From Cymbidium sinense (taxonomy: Eukaryota > Streptophyta > Magnoliopsida > Asparagales > Orchidaceae), in contig CM038221.1 of the NCBI GenBank assembly GCA_021442155.1, positions 39,441,648-39,505,647 on the forward strand: 64,000 bases of DNA, written 5' to 3'. The notes below the pieces were generated by a model, which searched no databases, had not been told where the DNA came from, and worked only from the letters and a program-made list of their open reading frames with translations. Shown one piece after another: positions 46,001-58,870 of this stretch. Both the position numbers and the translations under genes were made by a program. Every line of letters starts with the position of its first letter. The stretch's first letter is position 1.

Positions 46001-46049
46001 GGCTAGCCTGATCTAGGGCTAAGTCCATCCTATGAGAAAATAAGAACAC

Positions 46050-48631
46050 ATACTTTTGCGCTGCCATTGCATCAAACTGTACAGAATTGAAACTGAAAAA
46101 CTGACTGAAGCTTACTGAAACTACAATGTCAAAAACAAACTTGAGTCAAATTTTCTTGCTTTGTTGATTTTAAATTCAAATTTAGAATTTGAACCCATAC
46201 TCAACATCTTGAAAGTGTTAAGTCAAGCTCAAATGGATTTAGAAGAGATTTTAAGATTTGATTGGAAAGAGGAATTTTTGAATGTAGAATCCATTTTCTA
46301 AAAGTTTAAGAAAAAAATGGATTCAATTATTTTTGGAGAGATGCTTCCATTAAGTTCATATTTGAAATTTGATTTTGATTTTGAGGACCATTTATTTAAC
46401 AAATTTCGGTATGTTAAAGTAAAGGGTCAATTTATTTTTGATAAGAGATTTTTAGAATCTACTCAGTTAGTAAATTTGGGTATGTTAAGTGAGGTGTTTG
46501 AAAATAATTTCTTCTTTCTCTTTATTTACTTTGTTTTGTGAATCATTTGTGATTTTGAAAAATAGAATCCTCATTTAGCAAATTTGGGTATGCTAAAATG
46601 AAGAATCCAAGTGTATTTTGTGTTTTTTTTTTTTTTTTGAAATTTTTTGAAAATGGGACTCTTAGAAAATTTGAGTATACAAAGAAAATCCTAATGTATC
46701 TCTTTTATTTTTATAGATTTTATTTTGAAAAATAGGATCCTTGGCAAATTTGGGTATGCTAAGGAAATCCTAATGTTTTTTTTTTATTTTATTTTGAAAA
46801 TAGGATTCTTAGCAAATTTGGGCATGTTAAGGAAATCCTAATGTGTTTCTTTTATTTTTTTTTAGATATTTTGATTTTGAAAAATAGTATCCTTAGAAAA
46901 TTTGGCTATGCTAAAGAAATCCTAATGTGTTTCTTTTTTTTTTTTTATTAAATTTTAAAAATAAGATTCTTAGCAAATTTGGGTATGCTAATGAAATCCT
47001 AATGTGTTTCTTTTGTTTTGAAAATGGAGAATTCTCTTTAGCAAATATGGTATGCTAAAATGAAGTTCCAAAAGTGTTTCTTTCAAATTTTGTTTTAAAA
47101 AAATGGAGACATCACTTTTGCAAATGTAGTATGCCAAAATGAAGTTCCATTGTGTTTCTTTTGTCTTAGATTTTGTTTTGAAAATAGAGACTTCACTTTA
47201 CCAAATGTGGTATGCCAAAATAAAATTCCAATGAGTTTCTTTTTTTGGATTTTGTTTTTAAAATGGAGACTTCACTTTAGCAAATGTGGTATGCCAAAAT
47301 GAAGTTCCAATGTGTTTTGAAATTTTGTGAAATGGAGATTTCACATAGCAAATTTGAGTATGCTAAAGGAAATTCTAAAAATGTGTTCCAAATTTTTGTG
47401 TTTTTAGATTTTATTTTGAAAATGGAGACTTCACTTTAGCAAATGTGGTATGCTAAAATTAAGATCCAATGTGTTTCAAATTTTTGTGTTTTGAAAAGGG
47501 AGACTTCACTTTAGCAAATGGGGTATGCTAGAATGAAGTTCCAAATGTGTTCTGAAAAATTTAGTTTTTGCTGATTTTGAAAAGGGGGATTTCCATTTAA
47601 CAAATTTGGTTATGTAAAATAGAAATCAATTATGTTTCATTTTTCAAAGATGTATTTTTATGTGTGATTATTGCTTTTTTGAAAGAGGAAATTCCAACCT
47701 AATCATATATAAAATATGTTAAGTGGTATTTCAAAATAATGTCATTTTATTTGGAAATGAAATCTTCATTCAATAAATTTGGGTATACTAAATGGAGATG
47801 TTCATATGTGCTTTTTGAAAGTTTATTTATGATTTTGATTGGAAATGAAGACTCCATTCAATATATGTGGGTATATTGAATGGAGAGGTTTCATATGTGC
47901 TTTTGGAGAATTTATTTTGATTTTGATTGGAAATGAAACCTCATTCAATAAATATGGGTATATTGAATGGGAGGTTTCATATGTGCTTTTGAAAAGAGAA
48001 AATTAACACATGTGGAATGTGTTGAGTGGAATTTCAAAGTTGATTTTGCTTGAAGATGTAACATCCATCCAACACATTTGGATGTATTGAATAGAAAGAC
48101 CCATCTTCAAATTTTGTGCTTTTTGAAAGTTTAGGATTGTTGGAATTTAATTTTTTTGAAAATGATGTCTTCATAAAAATGAATTGAGTGAAGAAGTTCA
48201 TTTGTGCTTTTGGAAGTTATGATTGTTGATTTTATTTTTGGAATATTTCTACATGTAACAACTATGAAAATTGTTAAATGTAGTACAAATATTTTATTAA
48301 GTGTATTTTGAAAAGTACTTTTGAAAAGGAAGACTTTTTTGAAGGATTTATTTTGTCCTTATTTTTAGAATGAACCTTTCTTTACCATAAAAATGTTAAG
48401 GAGGAAGCCTTTAATCATTTATTTTTTATTAAATTTTTATTTTCACCCATTGGGAAAGCCAACTGGGGTTTTAAGGCCAACACGAGGTGAGGTTCTAAAA
48501 CCTAAAGAGAAGCTTAACTTAAGGACAAAATAAGCTAAGTGCCAACGAAAGAAAGATAGTCTTGGATCCATACAAAAAGTACAAACCCACTATCGATACT
48601 TGGATAATGATCATTTACCAAAGATGGAGAG
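46050..48631 (-). repeat. Outer element 5' leader with hairpin array
   Basis: Counterpart of 25252-27900. On the plus strand units read TTAGCAAATTTGGGTATGCT then AA, with loop AATTTGGGTA. Clear units lie at 46572-46600, about 46735-46760, 46805, 46970, 47040, 47190, 47280, 47440 and 47510. A more diverged set lies at 47770-48100. Arms vary between TTAGCA/TGCTAA and TTAACA/TGTTAA types. The frame 46317-46541 is repeat and leader sequence, not a gene. Confidence 0.75.
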
Positions 48632-48657
48632 AGGAACCATCCCAATGGAGGGAAAAA
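48632..48657 (-). promoter_or_regulatory. Degraded primer-binding site of the outer element
   Basis: This is where the PBS should be, between leader and LTR end. The inner element predicts the reverse complement ATCCCCAGCTGTGTCGCCA here. The outer element has only ATCCCAATGGAGGG, so the TGGCGAC half is gone. Placement rests on alignment of both flanks. Confidence 0.45.
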
Positions 48658-48665
48658 TACATGGT

Positions 48666-48670
<5 letters not shown>

Positions 48671-48731
<61 letters not shown>
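48671..48731. repeat. (TA)n microsatellite next to the LTR end, copy C
   Basis: About 30 TA units, at the same LTR position as in copy B. Frames that cross it on either strand give only alternating Tyr-Ile and are not genes. Confidence 0.97.
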
Positions 48732-48735
<4 letters not shown>

Positions 48736-50111
48736 TCAACCATTACCCATTTTCTTTGCAGGGAAAATATGGATAAATAAAGAAACATAAATATATATAA
48801 TTTATGCCATGTTGGGATGCCAATGTAATCCAAAATATTCTTATTGGGGTGATGCCAAGATTGAGAAAGGTGTACTATCTCAAGAGAGAAGTCACCACCC
48901 TACAATGGACCTAATCACCTCAATAAGGACTCAAGGACTATGGGTCAAAATGTAGATTCTTCCCCTACTTTACATGAAAAAGTAAAGTAGGATTTATTTT
49001 AAATCGGGATCATTAAGTTCCCTGCAGGGGCAAGCCCCCATAATTAATTACATTCTAAAGAATAGGATTCTTTAGGAATACTCTCAATTAAGGTAAATGA
49101 TCATTATCTCCAAAGATTTTGAAAGGTAGGACTATCAACCGATTAGTTTATCTTTAGAATGTTAAGTGGGATCGATCAAGAGGAGGGAGTTCTTATCGAA
49201 GCCAAATGAAAATAAGTAGGGGTGCTTAAGATACTAGAAAACCTAGTAAGCATCCCAAACTACCCTATGGTTGGGCTTTACATTTTTTTAAATTGAATTA
49301 ATGTCTTTGAGTGGAATTTTCATTAGAATGCTAGGCTTATAGTTCCATGATACAAGGTCACGAAAATGCCTAAGAGGTGAGAATATATGCTCGTAGCCTG
49401 CAAAGAGAAGTAACAACCCCTGAACCTAAATCTAGGGAGCTTTAGCGAGGGCCAAAAGCATGACCAAAATCTAAGGTATTTGATTTACCTCCACAAGAGA
49501 GATAAATCAATTGGACTTACAACCGTCTTCTGTGCTCCAACTAACTCCTCCTACGACTTTAAAATATGTAGGCAAGTCAAATGTATTTGCAAGATAGCTA
49601 AGTTGTTGTTTATTTAAAAAGAGACTAAGTCTTTAAACACACTCTCTAAGAGACTAGATCATGTATGGCATGCTTTAATGACTTCAATCTAATACAAATT
49701 TTGTTATATTTTATTTTTTATTTTGAACAATCAATTTAACACATGCTTTAGGATTTATATGTTTAATGCATAAGAAATTAGATTATAGGCCAAAACCAGT
49801 AAGATAATGAGGTGTGTTTCCACCATGTCTGTCACAAGTTAAGCCAAATTCTCTGCCAAAGGTGGAAGCACTCTAATCAAGAGTGAAACAATATGTTATT
49901 TATGCATGATGTTAGAAAAGTAAGATAACATCTAGCTAAGAAGTTGTTAATTCTTTTATCTTATTTTAAAACCTAAACTTTAGGTGAGGTCATGAGTTAT
50001 TTAATTTTAATTTGAGTTATCTAATTGGATAAAAAATTTATTTTATACAACCCAGATTATGAATGAATTAATTACAATTAAGCAAGGAATTCATGTTATG
50101 GGAGTCTTCAT

Positions 50112-50168
50112 TCTTCATTTCTTCTTTCTTCTTTCTTATTTCTTCTTTCTTCTTTCTTCCATCTTCTT
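50112..50168. repeat. TTCTTTC heptamer array, copy C
   Basis: A short version of the heptamer array of copy B (12610-12717), about seven units with one or two variants. Confidence 0.9.
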
Positions 50169-52959
50169 TTGGTTGGTTGGAATGTGGTTGTTCCAAAGGA
50201 TTCACATGGTACATAAGATATGACCTTATAACCAATGCTATTCCTAATGCCCCATAACAATCATTCCAAAATCCTAATTGTAAAAGTACATGAAAATGGG
50301 AAAAAAGAAATCTAACAAACATCTGCAAAATAGAGATTATCTAAACAAACCATACAATCCCAAGCATGTATATATATAAATTAGACTTAGCACCCCACAC
50401 ATGGATAACTAAGTCCACTTGGCCTATTTTGGATTATGCTTATGGCATAAGTACCTGTACAATAAAAGTAGATATATTTATATTATAGAGCCCCTTAAAC
50501 ACAATCCCCTGCAGAAGATAATGGTTAGACTAAAATCGCTCTATCATTCAGTCTACAAACATGCACCCTAACATCTAGACTAAAATAAAACATCACAAAA
50601 TAAAAATAAACATCAAACCATGCACTGCCCTAACCTAAAGCTTGAAATGGTGACTTAGCCTAATGTGTGTGCTATTTAAGATTTGTGTGGTATGCTTAGC
50701 TAGGCTTCAAGGTTGAAGTTCTCTAAGTATGAAAATGTTCAACTTAGAGGGTTTGTTTCATGTAAGTGATTTAGTTACTTTGGTTGATTTTATTTTATAT
50801 TTTGATTTGGTTTAATTGAATCCTACAAATTACTAAGTTGTTAAGAGAGAAAAAGAGAAGAAAACTTCTCTTTCCTCCCTACCTTAAGTAATTTCGAAGG
50901 TAGACTCATATTTCATTTTTTTTGTTTAGTGAATATTTTATTATGTGTTATAGTTAATCCTAAGTTTAAATTTTTCATAAACAAACCTATTCAAAAAGAA
51001 AGTAATTTCAAGATTAAGTAAATTGAAATACTACCACAAAAAACACATCACTTCATTTCTTTCGCAACATGTATAACATGCATATGGATGAATCCTAAGC
51101 ATATCTATACATGCAAAATGTAAATCTTTAGCGCACTTTAATGATGAATGCTAAGAGAATTTATTTACTAAATTTGAATATTTTAATGATGCATGATTTT
51201 GCTAAGTAGAAAAGGAGGGATATCTTTTATCCATTTTTCACATGCACATATATATATGTATGAAAGGCATAAGTGAGTATGACTTTATTATTAGCACCAG
51301 GGGTGTAAGATATAAGACCTACTTAGAGCTACTTAAAGCCTCGCAACCCCGGGGTTGTACAGTCTAATATACCACTTTCCTTAAATACATATACATGTAC
51401 AAAAGAAATGAATGGAAAAAAGAAAGATACAAAAGTTTGTATTTATTTATTTGATTTATTTATGTAATTTATATGTGTAGGTCTGCATGTCCTTCTTAAG
51501 TAATAACATAGTAATGAATATGAATGGATTTAAGCATGTGATGTGTACTTTTTAAATGAACTATGCACTTTGCCAAATCCTATTCAAAACTATGCTAAAA
51601 GAAAAGAGAAGGAAAGCCACACTATGCACATCTTTATATTTTTACTCACATGCAAGCTTATAAATAATCATAAGTAGCATACCTTTGAGTTTTGATAATT
51701 GATTTATAAGTTTTGAAAATAATTTTGGATTTAATAGTGCTAATAGTCATTCATATTCTTACTTTAGCCAAAACATGCAATTTGACTTAAAAGAAACATT
51801 TCATTTTTAATTTGATTTTTAAAAAAGCATGAATGCATGAATTTCATATGGCATACACATTTAGCATGTTTGGAAAGAATAAAGTGATGAAAGCAATGTA
51901 AAATCATTCACCCTAATTAATTCCTAAAGGCAATCCTATGAATAAGATTATTTAAAGTAAATCAAATTTTTTAAGGGGAGTTTCGATTTTGTTTGAGTTT
52001 GATCTCAGTTTGAGAAATGTGAGATGAGTTTGCTGGTCCTAACCCATTCCCCCATGTGTGAGTTATTTAAGCTCAATTTTTAGGTGATTTGATTAATTTT
52101 ATGCTTTGGTTAGGTTAAGGTGTGAATTAAGTGTGTTAATTACCCCTTACCTACACCACTTTAATATATTTAATCACATAATTATGAGCCAATATATGAC
52201 ATAAAATTGTACAAGGAATTTAAACACCTAGGAAAGAAAGGGTCTAATGCAATTGGCTCACAATTTGTGATTAATTAAGTTAAAGGGTTTAATTTAAGTA
52301 CTTTCATAACCCTTCCCACACATGTAGGTTGGATTTTGATTTCCCTAAGCTACTTAGGTTATTGAACACCTAAGCACCTACCCAAGATGAACTGATTAAG
52401 TTATGGAATGTTTTAAAAATTTTATCGAATTAATTATGTAGGTGATTAGTGGGTTAGCCCTTAATTAAGTTTGGATTAAGGAAGGAAAGGGGTTTAGGGA
52501 ATGTCTTAGGAAAAATTCTCCAAATCCATTCCATACACCTCTTCTCCACTTAAGCAAGGCTTGATTAACTTAAAAAAAGGGCTAAACCACTATTCACATG
52601 CCTAATTACCCTTAATTACATAAAGAAGGTGATTAAAGATTCATTACATGATTTCCTTAATTAACTCATCAATAAATCCCAATAAAATTTGCGGAGGCAC
52701 AGGTCATCCCACTAAATATACCAGATAAATTTGAAATGAATTAAAGAATAATTAGGGTTATTAAATTTTCATTAAAACCCTAATTGAAGAAAATACACAT
52801 CAAAATCCATTGGAAACATTTTTAGATTATTCTTCTAAGAAATATCTTTATCTTGCATTTTACCTTATATTTTTATGATTTTTCTAGAATTAGTTATGTT
52901 ATTTTGAAGTTTCCATGATTATCCATTAATAAATAGCCTAATTAAGTTATTAATCCTAT

Positions 52960-53340
52960 CGGTGCCATGTGGAGGCTGATGCGGCTTGCACTTTCCACGT
53001 GGCATGATGGGAGAGGTCACTTAAGTTGTCACATCATAGTACCTCATCAACGACGGTGCTACATGCTTTCTTGTCACCTGTTTAATCTAAGATCGAGTCT
53101 ATTTTTCTTAAGGGGGAAATTAAGGGATCCTATGGATCTTGATCATGGTCTTCCATCCAAAATGTGCAGATGGATGGCCCATGATTCATCCCTGAGCTCG
53201 CCTGCAGGAAAGGGGAACCGTCCACCTTCCATGGCATGATCTGAGCTCGATTGAGCTCGGATTGAGCTCAAACTATACCCACACCATCTAGGCATAAAGG
53301 GGAGAAGATATAACGGTCAAATTCTTATGAGGTGAAACTT
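52960..53340. promoter_or_regulatory. GC-richer LTR island with G-box, copy C
   Basis: It starts at CGGTGCCATGTGGAGGCTGA and has CCACGTGG at 52995-53002. It aligns with 15535-15960. The open frame across it is not conserved in copy B. Confidence 0.35.
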
Positions 53341-54189
53341 TCTTTCACAAAGGACCAAACACTCTCTATTTTAAGCTTAGGTTGAAGGAATACCTCGTCG
53401 AAAGCTATCACTGGTGCTCAAATCCATTGAGTTAGCTTCGTCTAGTGGAGACGAAGCCCTGTTGAAAGTTTCAAGCCTTGGGGTTGAGTACATCTCTCCA
53501 TGGACCAAGCTCACCTTCAATTGGGCTCGGTCTTGGCCTAGCTCCCCTCTCCCTTTCCTTGAGAACTTGGATTAATCTTTAGGCAAGCTCGATTGAGTCC
53601 TTTAAAGAAGCTTGCAAGAAGAATTGGCTTGATTTTGTGTATTGAGTAAGTTGGAAATTTGAAGGAGTTCCCCAATTTTTAATCTAAGAGAAATCAAAAA
53701 TGGAGATTTGGAAATCACTTTAGGAAGCTTGTGGAGACTTGCAAATTCTTTCTCTGAGTTCCTTAGCTCAATCGAGGGTGTGCCTATTGAATTCAAATGA
53801 AATTAGAGGGAGTATATCTCCCCCAAGGTGAATCGGACGACCTAACTTTAGTTTGCCATTTTGATCCAATACACCATATTCAATGGGTTTTTTAGGCTGT
53901 TAGGACTTGCACATGGTTCGATTTTAAGTGTGGAGTGGAGTAGTGAAGCTCCCATGTGCTTTAATTGAGTGGAGGAGGGATCCCATGTGCTCAATTCCTA
54001 AGTGGGTGGTCAGTTTGTCCATTTGGTTGGGTTTGGCCGACCCAAACACAATGGGTCATGTGCACCATGTCCATTAGTGAGCATTTGGTACACTAAGAGG
54101 ATGCCAAGTGTCCATGAGAAGGAATTGACCAAATCCCAAGTGATTTTGATTTTAGGTTACCCTAAGTTCTAGGGGTAAAATGGTCATTT

Positions 54190-54780
54190 AGCTTGGATTT
54201 CAATTTGAATATGTTTGGTATGATTGAAAAATGGGTTAGGCCAAGTTTCAATGAATTTGGAGTTGATTTGATATGATTTGGCTCATGTTGACTCATTTAG
54301 GTCAAAATGGGTCAACTTGGGTCAAGTTGACCAATTGGTCAAATTGGGTCAAACCAAGGGTTGGGTCAATTCATATGACCATGTGAAATGCTCATCATCA
54401 TTGGTTTGGTTCAATTTGATTTATATTTGGATTTGGTTCATTTGATTTCATTTGGGTAACATACGTCAAGTTGACCAATTTGACCCATTTAACCTATTTG
54501 GGCTAGGTCATGGGTTGGTTTATGTTTGGTTGAACATTTGAAATAGATTGGTATCTTTGTTTCCAATCAATTTGGTTTATATTTGGATTTGTCTGACCTT
54601 TAAGTCAAGTTTGGGTCAAGAGCTAGGTTGGGTCTAGTTGGCCAATTGGGGCTTTGGTCAAATTCAATAAGTGATTTAGAATGAACTTGACCCATTAGTT
54701 TCAATTAATTTGTCTTAGATCAAGTTTTGACACATTTTGACTTATCAAGTTAGGTCAACTTGGGTCATAATGGTTAGGCT
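54190..54780. promoter_or_regulatory. TTGACC/GGTCAA cluster (W-box-like), copy C
   Basis: Same arrangement as copy B, with the perfect palindrome TTGACCAATTGGTCAA at 54327-54342. Confidence 0.4.
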
Positions 54781-55629
54781 CAAAGGATGACATAGTCAAG
54801 TTCAAACATTGATCATAAATGAGTTTTGATCGATGGTTTCAATCTATTTGGCCTATGGTAGATTTTCGCTAGTTTAGGTTTCATTTTGGCTAAGTGTTAA
54901 CTTGTCCAACCCTTAGGTTTGACTGGTTTTACCCAATTTGAGTGATGGATCATCTTATGATGATTGTTGCTCACAATGTGAGGCTTAGTTGGGCTTAGTT
55001 CAATCCAATTTGGGTAGGATTAGTATTTAGCTCAAAAGGGATACTTTAGGTCACTTTGGGTCAAGTGAGCCTAAGTAGGTTAAATGGCTTGGTCAAAGCT
55101 TGATTTGATTTTGATTGAACTCACATGTGAACTTATGATTGAAATATAAATCCATTTGCAAGTGGTTTGAAGTCAAATAAGTTTTGATTCATTTGATAAT
55201 TTCAAGTTTAAATGGGTGAACATGACTTTGACTTGGGTTTGAGTTTTGAATTAAGTTTTGTTTTGATGATTGGAGTTTATGTTTATATTTGGATTCATGA
55301 TTGAAGGGTTGATTGAATCATGAAGAAAAATGAAGGGTTTGGCTTGATTTGAATTTGATTTGGCTAAGTTCAAGAATTTGACTTGAAAGGCTTAGGTTCA
55401 ATTTTGATTGAATTTGAGTTTGAGTTTTAAATTTATTTTTGGATTGATGTTTAAAGTTTATATTTATATTTCGATTCATGATTGCAGGATTGATTCAATC
55501 ATGAAGAAAAATCAAGGGTTTGGCTTGATTTGAATTTGATTTGATTAAGTTCAAGAATTTGACGTGAAAGGCTTAGGTTGAGTTTTGATTGAATTTGTAT
55601 TTGATTTTTGAATTTATTTTTGGATTTTT

Positions 55630-56110
55630 GAATTTATATTTCATTTATGTTTGTGAATATAAATGGGAATATAAATGGGTTATGAGAAAATTTCTTGAAT
55701 TTGAATTGATTTAAATTTGATTTAGACTAAGTCCATGAGAGGGAATCAAAGGACTTAGGAAATATTTTTGATTTGGATTTGAATTTTAAATTTGATTTGA
55801 TTGATTTAAATTCATATTTAATTTATATATTTGAATATAAATGAGAATATAAATGAGTTGTGAGAAAATTTCTTGAATTTTAATTTATTTAGATTTGATC
55901 TGAGCTAAGTCCATGAGAGGGAATCAAAGGACTTAGGAAATATTTTTGATTTGGATTTGAATTTTGAATTTGGTTTGATTGATTTGAATTTTTGTTTCAT
56001 TTATATATGTGAATATAAATGAGAATATAAATGGGTTGTGAGAAAATTTATTGAATTTGAATTTATTTAGATTTGATCTGAGCTAAGTCCATGAGAGGGA
56101 ATCAAAGGAC
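55630..56110 (-). repeat. About 180-bp tandem repeat, copy C
   Basis: Units with GAATATAAATG(A/G)GAATATAA at about 55654, 55833 and 56012, each followed by GAGAAAAT and GCTAAGTCCATGAGAGGGAA or a close variant. Confidence 0.75.
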
Positions 56111-58562
56111 TTAGGAAATATTTTGGGGTTTGGAATCCAATCATGGGCTTCAATCATAAGTTTCAATTATTTGGAATTGATTCATGATTTGAGAAAATCC
56201 ATTGAATTGGTTCAAGGTTTGAGTTAGAGTTGGAGTTGATATGAGGTTGGCTAAAATCAAATAAGTTGGAATTGATTTGAGTTTGACTTGAAGGGAGGAA
56301 GTGAGGAATTTGGTTCAAGCTATAAGGTATACAAATTTTCCTAACACCCCTAAGGCATGACCCATTCCTATGACTAACTCTTCTAAGTCTTTAGGGCTAG
56401 GTTGAGTATTCACCTAATCACGTGTCTTAAGACTAAGGAACTCTTAAAGTCTAAGAGAAGTCCTATGTCTAAGATGGAGGGATTGAGAGCTCATCTTAAA
56501 AATGAGGTCAACAATGCCATGGGGGTCTTCATTCCTTCATTCCTTCATATCTTCTTCCTTCTTTCTCTTAATTTGATTTTCTTCAAAGGCATCACAGGGC
56601 CTCCCAAGATTAATTCTTCTAGTCGCTGGTCATCCTAATCCCCCATAACATTAATCCTAATTTCTATTGCAAAAATTACATTTTATGGAAAGAAAATTTA
56701 ACTATACCTATAAAATAGAGGTTAGCTAAACATACACACAATCCCAAGCAATTATATTTTATAATTTAGACTTAACACCCTACACATGGGTAACTAAGCC
56801 CACATGTCCTAACTTAGACTACGCTTAGGGGGGATAAGCAACCTGCAAAGAGAATATTTATATTTTTTTTTAACAACCTCTTAAGCACAATCTCCTGCAA
56901 AAAATAAGATTAGGCTAATAACGGCTTAACATCTAGTCTACAAAATATACACCCTAACATTTAGTTTAAAACATTACATCACAAAATAAAATATACATCA
57001 CGCATACACCATCTTAACTTAGGACTAGAAGTGGTGTCTTAATTCTAATGTATGTGTTAAGGCTTTATATGGTATGTCTTACTAAGCAATATGGTTGTGA
57101 TTTGTCTAAGTTCAAAAATTATTTAAGTTAACCATGAGGGTTGGTTTCAATTCAAGTTGTTTAGTTGATTTGTGAATTTCACTTTATGTTTTACTTTATT
57201 TCAATTGATTTACACTTAGCATCTAGGTGTTATAAAAAGTGGAAATAGGACTTATCCTCTTTCGTCCCTGCCCTAATCCACTTTCTAAAGCATATTTTTA
57301 TGATTTAATTTTCATTAGTGGAAAGACGACTTATCCTCTTTTATCCCTACCCTAAGCCAACACATGCAAGCTTATATAAATAAATTCAATTTGATTGATT
57401 TAAATTTGAAAAAAGATAAATGCATGAGACCACATGACATACAACATTTAAAGTAATTGGGAGGGAATAACCGAGCATAAACGTATGATTCATTCAACCA
57501 CACTAGTTTCTAAGGACAATCACATCAAATAAAATTACTTAAAGAAAACCAAAGCTTCTTATTAATTTGATTTTTAGATTTTGGATTTTGGTTAAGCATT
57601 AGAGAGGAGAAATTATTTGTGTTTTGATCTCATTCCCATGTTGGTGATCTTAATTAGGTTAAGGAAATATAATTAGATGAATTTTATGGATTAATTAAGT
57701 TAGATCATTACACAAATTATTTAATTATCCTTTCTTATGCTTCTTTAATTTAATTAACCATTTAATCATGAGCCACAAATGATATGAACATGTGAGAAAG
57801 TAAAATTTCAATGCTCCTAAAGGACCTAATGCAATTGGCTCCTAATTAAATATTAATTAAGCTAAAAAATATAATTAAGTACTTTTATGATTTTCCCACA
57901 CCTATGGGTTAATCATAATTTTCTTAAAGGGTCTTTATATTATTAAACACATAGAGAGGAACCCTTAACCTCATTGTTAATTATTTGATGTGATTAACAT
58001 TTCAATTTGATTTGATTTAGGCACTTAATTGATTAATTAAGTACTTAATTAATTCCCATATTAATTAATTTTTCTAATGAAATGAATTTGGAAAAGTGAT
58101 TAGGAAAGAAGTCCTAATCACTCTCCCTTGTCATCTAACTATTAATTAGTGATTAATGAGCTTTAATTAATTAAATTTTATTATTTAGAATATTAATTAA
58201 TCATTATATTAATAAAATGGGGTAATTAAGATTTGAAACATCAATTTTTCTAATTACCTAGGCAATAAATTTCAAGAAAATCATGTGAGGCAGAGGTCAT
58301 CCCACTAAATTAACACACCAAGTTTGGAATTAATTGCGTAAGTAATTAAGGCTTAAGTAAGGTAATTAAGTACATATTGAAACCTAATTAAGTCTTAATT
58401 ACTATTCAAAACCAAATGGAAATAATTTTAATAAAATATCTTATGTTATACCTTTACAATGAGTATTTATTTATATTTTTTATGATTTTTTTACAATTAC
58501 TTATGATTTTTCAAAGTTTTAGAGATTAAAATGGATTATTAACCCTTAATTAAATATAATCA

Positions 58563-58870
58563 TGTCGGTGCCATGTGCATCGCACTGTGGGATTGTTTAT
58601 TTAAATGATCCTACGCAGTACTAATGGGGCAGTGGCAAACGCGCTTTCATCCTTTCCATCCAATCTAAGATCGGACAGTGGGGATTAATCCTGTGGTCCC
58701 TAAGGTAATTAATTAGAGATTAATCTATTGAATAATCATGGTCATTCATTCTAATCATGCGGAATGGACGGCAGATGATCCATCATCCCCCAAGCGACAG
58801 AAGACGGATACTGTCTGCCTTCTTTTGCTTAATCTGAGCTCACCGGAGCTCGTGAGATGCTGAAATCGAT
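58563..58870. promoter_or_regulatory. GC-richer LTR island, copy D
   Basis: It starts TCGGTGCCATGTGCATCGCA. The G-box has decayed to CCATGTG, the change expected from CpG deamination. The rest aligns with copies B and F. Confidence 0.3.

Larger units (their letters stand above)
10966..56513 (-). mobile_element. Outer TAT/Ogre-like Ty3/gypsy element, about 30 kb before insertion
   Basis: A minus-strand LTR retrotransposon that carries the inner element (23554-39849). Order on the minus strand: 5' LTR 56513-48658, degraded PBS, leader with hairpin array, ORF1, gag, protease, RT (cut at 39850), then RNase H end and integrase (23553-21975), 3' UTR, and 3' LTR 19014-10966. Without the inner element it spans 29.3 kb, plus about 1 kb of pol lost at the junction. 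The flanking bases ATGCT (10961-10965) and ATGCC (56514-56518) are a possible 5-bp target duplication with one mismatch. Over one 200-base stretch the two LTRs differ at roughly one base in ten by eye, which suggests an old insertion. Confidence 0.8.
48658..56513 (-). mobile_element. 5' LTR of the outer element (copy C), 7.86 kb
   Basis: It starts on the minus strand with TGTTGACC at 56513 and ends with CATGTA at 48658-48663, just left of the (TA)n tract. It aligns along its whole length with copy B. It contains the same (TA)n tract, heptamer array, island, TTGACC cluster and roughly 180-bp repeats. Its right flank, 56514 on, continues LTR copy D. I see no coding region; the small open frames (50068-50328, 52967-53239, 53602-53796) run through repeats or the island. 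Confidence 0.82.

Noticed and set aside
48562..48833. Open frames on both strands across the (TA)n tract.
   Set aside because: They code only alternating Tyr and Ile through a microsatellite.
52967..53239. 90-codon plus frame across the LTR island of copy C.
   Set aside because: The frame is not conserved in copy B 15540-15800. It follows from locally higher GC.
56402..56638. Plus frame spanning the end of LTR C and the start of LTR D-right.
   Set aside because: It crosses a transposon border, and the text (MSKMEGLRAH) is antisense LTR.
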